Of a stretch of 64,000 nt of DNA, positions 43,186 to 51,188 are shown in pieces. The stretch is from Hyphomicrobium methylovorum. GTDB lineage: Bacteria; Pseudomonadota; Alphaproteobacteria; Rhizobiales; Hyphomicrobiaceae. Position 1 is the first letter of the stretch. The number at the start of each line of letters is the position of its first letter. The DNA is taken from the NCBI RefSeq assembly GCF_013626205.1, contig NZ_QHJE01000001.1, positions 2,708,501 to 2,772,500 of the forward strand, read 5' to 3'. The notes beneath the pieces are model-generated. The model worked only from the letters and a program-made list of their open reading frames with translations. It was not told the DNA's origin and did no database searches. The position numbers were made by a program, and so were the translations under genes.

Positions 43186-44304
43186 ATGACCAACTCGCGT
43201 CAATCGGCAATCAACGATCGCCATCGAGCTCTTGGCTCAGACTTGTCTTCCGCTTGGAACGACATGCCAATTCCCCAAAACTATTCGACGTGCCCCTACG
43301 AGGAAACGGCGGCGGTGCGGTATCGCGCTGGACTCATCGATGTTACAGCGCTTCGCTTTCTCGATGTATCGGGTCCTGACGCGACGGCATTTCTGAATCA
43401 CATCCTGACGACGGATGTGTCGAAGGCAAAGGCTGGCGATTCCCATATCAGCAACATCGTCAACAGCGATGGCGCGTTGATCGACGACGTTCTTATTTAT
43501 GTCGATGGGCCGAACGCATACCGCGTTTCACATGGTGGCGGCGCATTTGAAGAAGCGGCGCTCGAAGCCAAGGGCAAGTTCAACGTCGAAATCAAGCGCG
43601 ATGACGATGTGCACGTGCTGTCGTTGCAGGGACCTGCTGCGCTGGAAGTGCTTAATGCCCACACGCCGATGGATCTCAGCAAGCTCGGCTACTTCAAGCA
43701 TCAGAAATCGACGCTGTTTGGCAAAGACGTCTCGCTTGCACGCGGCGGATATTCGGCTGAGCGCGGCTATGAAGTCTTTTGCTCTGCGAAAGACGCGCCC
43801 TTTATCTGGGATGAGATCCTGAAGGCCGGCAAAGACAAGGGCGTTGTTCCGGTGTCCTGGTCCTGCCTCGATATCGTCCGCGTGGAAGGCGGCTTGCTGT
43901 TCTTCCCCTATGACATGTCACACGGCGATACGACGCCGTGGGAAGTTCGCGCCGATTGGACAGTTGATCTCGAGAAGCCTGACTTCATCGGCAAGCAGGC
44001 GCTTGCTGCGAAAAAGGGCAAGGAGCGCTCGTTCATCACTGGGCTCGAAGTCGATCATTCTGATGCGGTTGCGCCGGGATCGAAAATCACGGCGAACGGC
44101 AAAGAAGTTGGCGTTGTCACCAGCACGGTGTTCAGCCAGCATCTGATGAAGTCTCTGGCCATGGCGCAGATCGAGCCGAAGTATACGAAGCTTGGGACAG
44201 AACTCGTTATCCATGACGGCAAAGATCTGAATGCTGTTGTCGTTCAGATGCCGTTCTACGATCCCAAGCGTCTTAGAACTCACCCGGTTTCCGAGCGTTC
44301 GTGA
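43186..44304 (+). CDS. dmmD: DmmD: T-protein (GcvT)-like aminomethyltransferase-fold subunit
   Basis: A 372-aa GcvT-fold protein. YEETAAVRYRAGLIDVTALRFLDVSGPDATAFLNHILTTD is the THF-binding domain opening, with the G-x-I-D motif and conserved Asp; later RGGYSAERGYEVFCSAKD and PCLDIVRVEGGLLFF-like SWSCLDIVRVEGGLLFFPYDMS. It probably captures the formaldehyde of DMM as methylene-THF, by analogy with the T-protein domain of MgdC and sarcosine oxidase. AAAAGGAAA precedes the ATG. Last gene of the cluster; a terminator follows. Confidence 0.8.
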   Translation: MTNSRQSAINDRHRALGSDLSSAWNDMPIPQNYSTCPYEETAAVRYRAGLIDVTALRFLDVSGPDATAFLNHILTTDVSKAKAGDSHISNIVNSDGALIDDVLIYVDGPNAYRVSHGGGAFEEAALEAKGKFNVEIKRDDDVHVLSLQGPAALEVLNAHTPMDLSKLGYFKHQKSTLFGKDVSLARGGYSAERGYEVFCSAKDAPFIWDEILKAGKDKGVVPVSWSCLDIVRVEGGLLFFPYDMSHGDTTPWEVRADWTVDLEKPDFIGKQALAAKKGKERSFITGLEVDHSDAVAPGSKITANGKEVGVVTSTVFSQHLMKSLAMAQIEPKYTKLGTELVIHDGKDLNAVVVQMPFYDPKRLRTHPVSERS

Positions 44305-44321
44305 CATCCCGGACGCCAACT

Positions 44322-44355
44322 TGGCTGGGGGTTCCAACCTCCAGCCATTTTTCCT
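44322..44355 (+). terminator. Terminator after dmmD
   Basis: GGCTGGGGGTT pairs with AACCTCCAGCC (one G-U) and ends ATTTTT, just downstream of the dmmD stop. Confidence 0.75.
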
Positions 44356-44444
44356 GCGAAGCGATGTGTATTTCGGATGACGAGCGTCTCTTTAATGCGG
44401 CGAGACGCAAGCCAAGAAGGAACGAGACCTAGAAAGGAATTGAA

Positions 44445-44906
44445 GTGAAAAAGACTGCTTCTCTTTACACACGTGTTGGTGGTGAAGAAGGGCTCAGGAA
44501 GCTCATCGAGACATTCTACGATATTATCGAATTCGAGCCGGAAGGCCGGGCTCTGAAAATGCTACATCTGCGCGGACATGGCGTCGCTCATTCGCGGATC
44601 GAGCAGTTCAAATTTTTATCGGATTTTCTTGGTGGGCCGAAATTGTATCGCGAGCAGCACGGGCATTCCGACGTTCGCCAGATGCATGTTCATGTCGTGA
44701 TTGACCGGCAAGCTCACGACGATTGGCTGAACTGTATGACGATCGCGATCGATCGCGTCGGGTTGGACCAGGAGGTCGGTGCGCAGCTTATGCAGCACTT
44801 CCGCGTCGTGGCCGCAAAGCTGCAGAATGTATTCGAGACGGATGAAAACGGTGACCTGCCGACGTCCGCGCTTGCGCAGGCTCAATCATCTGCAGGTCAC
44901 CATTGA
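44445..44906 (+). CDS. Group II truncated hemoglobin
   Basis: A 153-aa 2/2 hemoglobin: YTRVGGEEGLRKLIETFYDIIE, HLRGHGVAHSRIEQFKFLSDFLGGPKLYREQHG, then QMHVHVVIDRQAHDDWLNCMTIAIDRV. The proximal His is in the M-H-V-H-V segment, as in group II (trHbO/HbP). It binds oxygen or NO and may supply or protect the oxygen-dependent heme DMM encoded upstream. GTG start after AAGGAATTGAA. It follows the dmmD terminator, so it is a separate transcript or depends on read-through. Confidence 0.85.
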   Translation: MKKTASLYTRVGGEEGLRKLIETFYDIIEFEPEGRALKMLHLRGHGVAHSRIEQFKFLSDFLGGPKLYREQHGHSDVRQMHVHVVIDRQAHDDWLNCMTIAIDRVGLDQEVGAQLMQHFRVVAAKLQNVFETDENGDLPTSALAQAQSSAGHH

Positions 44907-44930
44907 GGCGATTACCAACTGGCGCTGGTT

Positions 44931-45491
44931 CTATATTTCGCCCTTGAGACCTTTTTCAAAGTACTTGTGAACGATCTTGTCCTGGTTCTCCAGGAGCCAA
45001 TCGATCGATGGTTGGAAGGTCATGGCCTTGTGAATGGCCAGCGTGGTCGCCTTGCGATGAATGTCGAATAGAATCTTGTGGTCGAGATCCTTGATCGTCG
45101 ACACGACCGGGTTGAGCCACACGGAAACGATGATGCCCAGTTCGTCGGCTTTATCGCGCGGGATATCTCCGTTGCGCACAGCGTCGAGAACGCCCATTGC
45201 CGTGGCGTACTGAACCGTTCCCATCAGGATGTTGGTGTAGCGTTCGTCGGTGACGGTGACCTTGCTTACGCAAATGGTCGGTGGACGCACCATGACGTCC
45301 GTATTCATCAGTGCGAGTACCCGGCTGTGGCCGACTGTCTGATCGCCGAGGAGATTTGCGAACGCAGTTCCGAACGGTCCATCGAGTTCGCCGATTGCGA
45401 CTTCAGGCTCTGCCGCCGTTCCCGGAGGTCCGCCGGCGACAAGTGCTTCACCAACGCGAATGCCGATACGCTTGCTTTGATTGGTCGTCAT
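44931..45491 (-). CDS. Fae-family homologue, divergent active site
   Basis: A 186-aa member of the formaldehyde-activating enzyme family: RIGIRVGEALVAGG, DGPFGTAFANLL, SRVLALMNTDVMVRPPTICVSKVTVTD and QYATAMGVLDAVRNGDIPRDKADELGIIVSVWL. Canonical Fae (condensing formaldehyde with H4MPT) carries a catalytic His in G-N-E-V-A-H-I-D; here the region reads EPEVAIGELDG, so the His is missing. It may bind a pterin or formaldehyde without the classic activity. AAGGGAA precedes the ATG. Downstream of the mgd operon and cupin gene. Confidence 0.75.
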   Translation of the reverse strand: MTTNQSKRIGIRVGEALVAGGPPGTAAEPEVAIGELDGPFGTAFANLLGDQTVGHSRVLALMNTDVMVRPPTICVSKVTVTDERYTNILMGTVQYATAMGVLDAVRNGDIPRDKADELGIIVSVWLNPVVSTIKDLDHKILFDIHRKATTLAIHKAMTFQPSIDWLLENQDKIVHKYFEKGLKGEI

Positions 45492-45590
45492 CGTATTCCC
45501 TTATGCAACTGGAGAGATACGCGAACGGCAGTTTTGCCGTTCGCAGGCTCAGTCCATGAACCAGAGTCCGACCAAGGCAGGTCAGAGGGT

Positions 45591-45947
45591 TCAGGCTAAG
45601 CGAATGGCGAAATGTTTGCGCACCGGCTCGGTAATGACCCAGGTGCCTGTAAAGCCAGCCTCAACAGCGAACGCGTCGCCGGGATTGAATTCAATTGGCT
45701 GGCCGCCATCTGGAGTGATTGTAATGCGTCCGGAGATGAGATGCACGAATTCATACTTGTCGTATGTCGTGTGATAGGTGCCGGGCATTGCTTCCCAGAT
45801 ACCCGAAATCATCGAGCCGTCGGCTGCCTTGTGCAGAATCCAGGTTTTCATCGACGGCGTGCCGCTGACGACCTTCCAACCAGGCAGATCAGTTGTGATC
45901 GGATCTGGGCCTGACTCAGGGAGTTTGGTGATGAGTTGTGCGCTCAC
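45591..45947 (-). CDS. Cupin-domain protein
   Basis: A 118-aa Cupin_3-type protein: a beta barrel with SGIWEAMPGTYHTTYDKYEFVHLISGRITITPDGGQPIEFNPGDAFAVEAGFTGTW. The likely metal site is T-Y-H-T-x4-E, as in ureidoglycine-type and small-molecule-binding cupins. The GTG at 45947 has AAAGGA upstream; the frame is open to 46016 inside mgdD. It lies directly after mgdD and probably belongs to the NMG dehydrogenase operon. Its function there is unknown. Confidence 0.7.
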   Translation of the reverse strand: MSAQLITKLPESGPDPITTDLPGWKVVSGTPSMKTWILHKAADGSMISGIWEAMPGTYHTTYDKYEFVHLISGRITITPDGGQPIEFNPGDAFAVEAGFTGTWVITEPVRKHFAIRLA

Positions 45948-45976
45948 GTTGTTTTCCTTTTTTTGGGCGATGATGT

Positions 45977-46549
45977 TTAGACGAATTCGGCTGCCGACGA
46001 TTCTAGCCAATGCCAAAGACTGTCGGCAAAGCTGCGGAAGACGGCAATCTCATAGGTCGGCTTATCATCCATCTGCCATAGGATGATTCCGATATGACTG
46101 GCATGCGTGATGGCTACCCCATTGCGGGGGAATTCACGTGGATGCAGGTCAATTGGAACGCCTTTTGCCAGCACTTCGCGTGCGCGTGGCCCCGAGATCT
46201 GGACGACGGCGCGTGCGTCGGACTGATCGACGATAGCGGCCAGTCCAGCGAGTAGCGGCTTTAACTCAAGCTCGATATCGCGGTTCTCGCCACGTTCGGC
46301 GACGGCGGTCCATTGGTCCGGGCCTGTCCAAACGAATGCGATGTCCTTGCCCGTCACGCGCTGTGGCGTGTTGGTAAGTTCAGCGCCGTAGTGCTCGCGA
46401 ATTACCGCGCGAACCTGATCCACCTTGCCTTTGCTGGCCGTGATGCTGGCCATCGTTAGCGTTTCGTGAGGACGGATCACCAGTCCTGCTGCAGCGATGG
46501 GCGTTGCGTGCGTGAAGGCGGAGCGTGCCGCCAATGTTGGGCTAGCCAC
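45977..46549 (-). CDS. mgdD: N-methylglutamate dehydrogenase subunit D (SoxG-like)
   Basis: A 190-aa sarcosine-oxidase gamma-subunit-like protein: FVWTGPDQWTAVAERGENRDIELELKPLLAGLAAIVDQSDARAVVQISGPRAREVLAKGVPIDLHPREFPRNGVAITHASHIGIILWQMDD. It has the T-protein-like fold used for THF binding at the interface with MgdC. GTG start at 46549 overlaps the mgdC stop by eight bases. Confidence 0.88.
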   Translation of the reverse strand: MASPTLAARSAFTHATPIAAAGLVIRPHETLTMASITASKGKVDQVRAVIREHYGAELTNTPQRVTGKDIAFVWTGPDQWTAVAERGENRDIELELKPLLAGLAAIVDQSDARAVVQISGPRAREVLAKGVPIDLHPREFPRNGVAITHASHIGIILWQMDDKPTYEIAVFRSFADSLWHWLESSAAEFV

Positions 46550-49520
46550 GGACTTTTACTCCCTCAGGATCAACGAAGACCGGTGAAACGACTTCGACGA
46601 GCGTGTCTTCTCCGCGGAGCGGATCGTAAGCGCGGACGATCTCTCCGATGCGGTTCGGACCGCGCCGCAGGAAACCAAGGCCGACCCAATGACCGAGCGT
46701 CGGTGAATATGCGACCGAACTCATATGGCCATCGTCATTCTCCGGAGACGGAGACGCGTCTTTGGCGAGGAAGTGCGCGCCAGATCGCAGCCGCCGTGAG
46801 CGATCGACCGGACGGAAACCGATCAGCGCCGGACGATTGGGATCCGTAAGACCAGGCCGTCCATTGAGTACGCGGCCGACAAAGTCTTTCTTGGTCGAAA
46901 CCATTCCGCCGAGCCCGACGTCGTTCGGCGTGGTGATGCCGTTGAGTTCGGGGCCGCTGATGTGGCCCTTCTCGATGCGCATTACGCCAAGAGACTCGGT
47001 GCCATATGGGCAGACGCCGAATTCCTTACCGGCTTCCATCATCCGGCGAAGGAGAGCATCGCCGTAGCGAGAGGGTACGCCGATTTCGAAAGCGCGTTCG
47101 CCAGAGAAGGAGAGGCGGTAGAGGCGCGCCTTGATCCCACCGCACACCGTGATGTGCCCGACTTTGAGATAGGGGAAGCCTTCATCCGAAATATCGAACT
47201 CAGGATCGACGATCTTGCGAAGCAGGTCGCGCGATTTCGGTCCGGCGACGGCGTACTGCGCCCATTGCTCGGTGGCCGAGATCATCTGCACGTCGAGTTC
47301 CGGCCAGAGCCACTGGTGACAGAATTCCATGTGCTGGAATGCTTTCACCGCGTTGGCGGTCGTCGTTGTGATGAAGAAGTGGTTTTCATCGAAACGGGCG
47401 ACGGTGCCGTCATCCAAGAAGATGCCGTCTTCGCGCAGCATGCCGCCGTAACGCGCCTTGCCCACCGGCAGCTTGCGCATGGCGTTCATGTAGATCTTGT
47501 CGAGAAATTCGGCTGCGTCTGCACCCTGGACGTCGATCTTGCCGAGGGTCGACACGTCGCAAATTCCGACGGAATTACGAACCGTGTTGACCTCGCGCTT
47601 GACCGTATCGAGCCAATCGTTCTCGCCCGCACGCGGGTAGTAACTCGGACGAAGCCAGAGACCTGTCTCGACGACGCGGCCGTTCTGTTCCTTGGTCCAG
47701 GCGTAAGACGGTGGCAAGCGCGTCGGCTTGAAGTCCTTGCCGCGATGATGACCCGCAAGGGCGCCTAACGCGACCGGTGTATAGGGCGGCCGTGCCAGCG
47801 TCATGCCGGTGTCGGGAATGGACTTGTTCGTAAGGTGGGCCATGATCGCGAGCGCGTTGACGTTCGCGGTCTTGCCCTGGTCCGTTGCCATGCCGAGCGT
47901 TGTGTAACGCTTGAGATGCTCGACGGAGCGGAACCCTTCGCGCTCTGCCAGCTCGACGTCGGAAGCCGTGACGTCGTTCTGTTGATCGACGAATGCTTTG
48001 CCGCGATATCCTTCAACGCGCCAAAGCGGTGAGATTGCAGTGCCTTCGTCTTCAGCCCGAGGAGCTGGTGCGAGCGGTTCGGAACCTCCGCTCGCACCGG
48101 CCGCGGCGGAACCAGCCGCGGTACCGGCCGCGAGAACGGTTTGCAAGCCGAATTGGCCTGCAGCCGCACCCGCGACCGATATGCCGGGAGGAAACGAGCC
48201 CGGAACGAATGCGGCAAGGTCGTTATTCCAAGCAGGCTTGCCGCCAAGATGCGTGGTGAGTTGGATGTTGGGATTGTAACCGCCGGACATCGCGACGAGA
48301 TCGCAAGCGATCTTGCGTTCCTGTCCGTCGCGCGTGCGGACGACAACGCCTTCCACGCGCTGTCCACCCTTTGCGTCAAGAACGACGCCGGAGATCAACT
48401 CTATGCCCGCGGTCTTAGCAATGTTGCGGACCCATTCGGTCGGTTGCGGGCGAGAGTCGACAATTGCCGCGACTTTCACGCCAGCACGCGCAAGGTCGGC
48501 CGCAGTGGTTGCAGCGTAATCGTTATTCGTGAAGACGACGGCGCTTTCGCCCGGTGCAACAGCGAAGCGGTTGACGTATGCGCGGACGGCGCTTGCCAGC
48601 ATGACGCCGGGCAGATCGTTGCCGCCGAAAACGATTGGGCGTTCGATCGAGCCCGCAGCGAGCACGGCTTTCTTCGCCACGATATGCCAGAGGCGCTGAC
48701 GCGGCTGGCCCATGGGCGGAGTTGCGACGTGATCGTTCACGCGTTCGACGGCGCCGTAGGTTCCGCCATCGTAGATGCCGAACACGGTCGTGCGGCGCAT
48801 AATGCGCACGTCCGGCATCTGCGAAAGTTCAGCGAGCGCCGATGCAACCCACTTTGCTGGTGGCATACCGTCGATCGGTGCGGAGTCATTCAGAGCGCTG
48901 CCGCCGAGTGCGAAACTCTCATCAGCGATGATGACACGCGCGCCGGTGCGTCCGGCGCTGAGTGCTGCCGCAAGACCGGCGGGGCCTCCGCCGATGATCA
49001 GGACATCGCAAAACGTGTTGGCTTTTTCATACGTGTCCGGGTCAGCATCTTTGGATGCGCGCCCGAGACCTGCGGCGCGACGGATGGCGGGCTCATAGAG
49101 CTTTTCCCACAACGCTGCGGGCCACATGAACGTCTTGTAGTAGAAGCCTGCAACGAAGACCGGCGACAGGATCGAGTTGACCGCCATCAGGTCAAGTTTC
49201 AGAGACGGCCAGCGGTTTTGGCTCGCGGCGGTCAAGTCATCGTAGAGCTCGATGGTCGTCGCCTTGGTGTTGGCTTCGCGCCGCGGACCCGTGCGCAATT
49301 CGACGAGCGCGTTCGGCTCTTCGGAGCCTGCGGTCAGGATGCCGCGCGGACGATGATACTTGAACGAGCGGCCAGTCAGACGAACGCCGTTGGCGAGAAG
49401 TGCGGAGGCCAGCGTGTCGCCAGCGTAACCCGAATACGTGTGGCCATCGAACGTGAAAGAGATTTCGCGGCGTCTGTCGATTTGGCCGCCGGAGGCGAGG
49501 CGGAAGGGCTGTGTTGACAT
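46542..49520 (-). CDS. mgdC: N-methylglutamate dehydrogenase subunit C (SoxA-like)
   Basis: A 992-aa alpha subunit. Order: N-terminal ferredoxin-like domain (ISFTFDGHTYSGYAGDTLASALLANGV), an NAD/FAD domain with GGGPAGLAAALSAG (177-190), the RFAVAPGESAVVFTNNDYAA region, then a C-terminal GcvT-like THF domain (SVGICDVSTLGKIDVQGADAAEFLDKIY and GIRLKAR-type end). It oxidises N-methylglutamate and hands the C1 unit to THF as methylene-THF. mgdB stop and mgdC start overlap as TGATG; mgdD follows. All four mgd genes form one operon. Confidence 0.93.
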   Translation of the reverse strand: MSTQPFRLASGGQIDRRREISFTFDGHTYSGYAGDTLASALLANGVRLTGRSFKYHRPRGILTAGSEEPNALVELRTGPRREANTKATTIELYDDLTAASQNRWPSLKLDLMAVNSILSPVFVAGFYYKTFMWPAALWEKLYEPAIRRAAGLGRASKDADPDTYEKANTFCDVLIIGGGPAGLAAALSAGRTGARVIIADESFALGGSALNDSAPIDGMPPAKWVASALAELSQMPDVRIMRRTTVFGIYDGGTYGAVERVNDHVATPPMGQPRQRLWHIVAKKAVLAAGSIERPIVFGGNDLPGVMLASAVRAYVNRFAVAPGESAVVFTNNDYAATTAADLARAGVKVAAIVDSRPQPTEWVRNIAKTAGIELISGVVLDAKGGQRVEGVVVRTRDGQERKIACDLVAMSGGYNPNIQLTTHLGGKPAWNNDLAAFVPGSFPPGISVAGAAAGQFGLQTVLAAGTAAGSAAAGASGGSEPLAPAPRAEDEGTAISPLWRVEGYRGKAFVDQQNDVTASDVELAEREGFRSVEHLKRYTTLGMATDQGKTANVNALAIMAHLTNKSIPDTGMTLARPPYTPVALGALAGHHRGKDFKPTRLPPSYAWTKEQNGRVVETGLWLRPSYYPRAGENDWLDTVKREVNTVRNSVGICDVSTLGKIDVQGADAAEFLDKIYMNAMRKLPVGKARYGGMLREDGIFLDDGTVARFDENHFFITTTTANAVKAFQHMEFCHQWLWPELDVQMISATEQWAQYAVAGPKSRDLLRKIVDPEFDISDEGFPYLKVGHITVCGGIKARLYRLSFSGERAFEIGVPSRYGDALLRRMMEAGKEFGVCPYGTESLGVMRIEKGHISGPELNGITTPNDVGLGGMVSTKKDFVGRVLNGRPGLTDPNRPALIGFRPVDRSRRLRSGAHFLAKDASPSPENDDGHMSSVAYSPTLGHWVGLGFLRRGPNRIGEIVRAYDPLRGEDTLVEVVSPVFVDPEGVKVRG

Positions 49521-49816
49521 CAGACACTCTCCTTCGCTGCGGAATTGCGCCTCAGGGCGACATCCCGCGCTAGTTCGACGGACGAGATTTCGTGGGTGGA
49601 AACGTTACGCGATACGACGAGCCAGGCATGGCAACCAGCCGCGTGATACCAAAGCTCCTCATGCGGGCCTGGTGCGTTTTTCCGATCGTAGACGAACTTG
49701 ACGAAATCCGTCATCGCCGACGGCGTTGATGCATCCGGACGGGTGACTGTCGCGTCGCCGTTGTAGACGAACTCGTCGACCCCGCGAGCACCGCAATGTG
49801 GACAGTTGATGCGCAT
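49520..49816 (-). CDS. mgdB: N-methylglutamate dehydrogenase subunit B (SoxD-like)
   Basis: A 98-aa delta-subunit-like protein. MRINCPHCGARGVDEFVYNGDA has the Cys-x2-Cys of sarcosine oxidase delta; later HEELWYHAAGCHAWLVVSRNV holds the matching C-H. It probably binds a structural zinc in the heterotetramer. It starts 27 bases after the mgdA stop. Confidence 0.88.
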   Translation of the reverse strand: MRINCPHCGARGVDEFVYNGDATVTRPDASTPSAMTDFVKFVYDRKNAPGPHEELWYHAAGCHAWLVVSRNVSTHEISSVELARDVALRRNSAAKESV

Positions 49817-49843
49817 GTTTCGAATCCTTCGAGTCGAATTATC

Positions 49844-51103
49844 TCAATGAAGCTGCGGGTGCGGGCCCATGCCTTTTTCGTCGATCGCGTGGCCGGTGAC
49901 GAAGCGATCGAGGCGATAGGGAACGGCGACGGGATGAGGTTCGTCGCGCGCGATCAGATGCGCGAAGCAAAGACCTGATGCCGGAGTTGCCTTGAAGCCG
50001 CCGTAGCACCAGCCGCCATTGAAGTAGAGGCCTTCGAGCGGAGTGCGATCGATGATTGGGCTGCCGTCCATCGACATATCCATGATGCCGCCCCAACTGC
50101 GCAGCAGGCGGACGCGTCCGATACGCGGCATCAACGCCATGCCGCCCTCGCACACGTCTTCGACGACCGGGAGGTTTCCGCGCTGGGCGTAGCTGTTGTA
50201 GCCGTCAAGGTCACCGCCGAATACGAGGCCGCCCTTGTCGGATTGGCTGATGTAGAAGTGGCCCGCGCCGAACGTCACGACGCCGTCGATGAATGGCTTG
50301 ATCGATTCCGTAACGAACGCCTGCAGGACGTGGCTCTCGATCGGCAACGTGAGACCCGCCATCGCAGCGACGCGCGATGAGTTGCCAGCGACCGCCATAG
50401 CGACTTTCTTTGCGCCGATGAATCCGCGGGACGTTTCAACGCCGACGATGCGGTCACCCTCGCGACGGAAGCCTTTGACTTCGCAATTCTGAATGATGTC
50501 GACACCGCGCCGGTCGGCAGCTCGCGCATAGCCCCAGGCCACTGCGTCGTGCCGCACGGTTCCGCCGCGCTTTTGCAGAAGGCCGCCCTGAACTGGGAAG
50601 CGTGCGTTATCGAAATCGAGGAAGGGAACCATCTTGCGGACCGCTTCGCGATCAAGCAACTCGGCGTCGACGCCGTGGATGCGCATCGCGTTGCCGCGCC
50701 GGGCAAACGCATCGCGTTGGCCGTCGGAGTGATAAAGGTTCAGCACGCCGCGCTGACTGACCATCGCGTTATAGTTGATGTCCTGCTCCAGGCCTTCCCA
50801 GAGCTTCATCGACTGTTCGTAGAACGGGATGTTGCCCGGCAGCATGTAGTTCGAGCGGACGATCGTCGTGTTGCGGCCAACGTTGCCGCCGCCGATCCAG
50901 CCCTTCTCGACAACCGCGACGCGGTTCACGCCATGGTTCTTCGCAAGATAGTAGGCCGTTGCGAGACCATGGCCGCCACCGCCGATGATGACGACGTCAT
51001 AAGACGATTGCGGTTCGGCATCTCGCCAAGCGGGTCCCCAACCGGTGTGACCGCGAAGGGATTCGCGGAGTACGGAAAATATCGAATATCGATCGGCTGA
51101 CAT
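49844..51103 (-). CDS. mgdA: N-methylglutamate dehydrogenase subunit A (SoxB-like)
   Basis: A 419-aa beta-subunit-like FAD oxidoreductase (DAO family). Near residues 30-50 is the dinucleotide fold VVIIGGGGHGLATAYYLAKNHG; later GWIGGGNVGRNTTIVRSNYMLP, GLTLPIESHVLQAFVTESIKP, FYISQSDKGGLVFGGDLDGYNSY and GLYFNGGWCYGGFKATPASGLCFAHLIA. It binds FAD covalently or tightly and dehydrogenates N-methylglutamate. The ATG at 51103 has GAGGAG upstream; a TTG at 51109 is an alternative. Divergent from the LysR gene. Confidence 0.93.
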   Translation of the reverse strand: MSADRYSIFSVLRESLRGHTGWGPAWRDAEPQSSYDVVIIGGGGHGLATAYYLAKNHGVNRVAVVEKGWIGGGNVGRNTTIVRSNYMLPGNIPFYEQSMKLWEGLEQDINYNAMVSQRGVLNLYHSDGQRDAFARRGNAMRIHGVDAELLDREAVRKMVPFLDFDNARFPVQGGLLQKRGGTVRHDAVAWGYARAADRRGVDIIQNCEVKGFRREGDRIVGVETSRGFIGAKKVAMAVAGNSSRVAAMAGLTLPIESHVLQAFVTESIKPFIDGVVTFGAGHFYISQSDKGGLVFGGDLDGYNSYAQRGNLPVVEDVCEGGMALMPRIGRVRLLRSWGGIMDMSMDGSPIIDRTPLEGLYFNGGWCYGGFKATPASGLCFAHLIARDEPHPVAVPYRLDRFVTGHAIDEKGMGPHPQLH

Positions 51104-51129
51104 GTCCAATCAGGCTCCTCGGCTAATCG

Positions 51130-51144
51130 TTGGCATATTGCCAA
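51130..51144. promoter_or_regulatory. Palindrome TTGGCA-TAT-TGCCAA in the mgdA-LysR gap
   Basis: A perfect 15-bp inverted repeat (T-N11-A form) between the divergent mgdA and LysR starts. It is the primary LysR-binding candidate. Confidence 0.6.
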
Positions 51145-51162
51145 TTGACTGGATTGTGGTCT

Positions 51163-51181
51163 CTATAAGTATGATTTATAG
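51163..51181. promoter_or_regulatory. Palindrome CTATAA-N7-TTATAG
   Basis: A second inverted repeat 18 bases further on, right before the LysR start. Two sites in this spacing match the regulatory-plus-activation layout of LysR promoters. Confidence 0.5.
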
Positions 51182-51188
51182 TGTGGAA

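Noticed and set aside
48141-49517. 458-aa open frame on the plus strand
   Set aside because: Antisense shadow of mgdC, which has clear motifs and operon overlaps.
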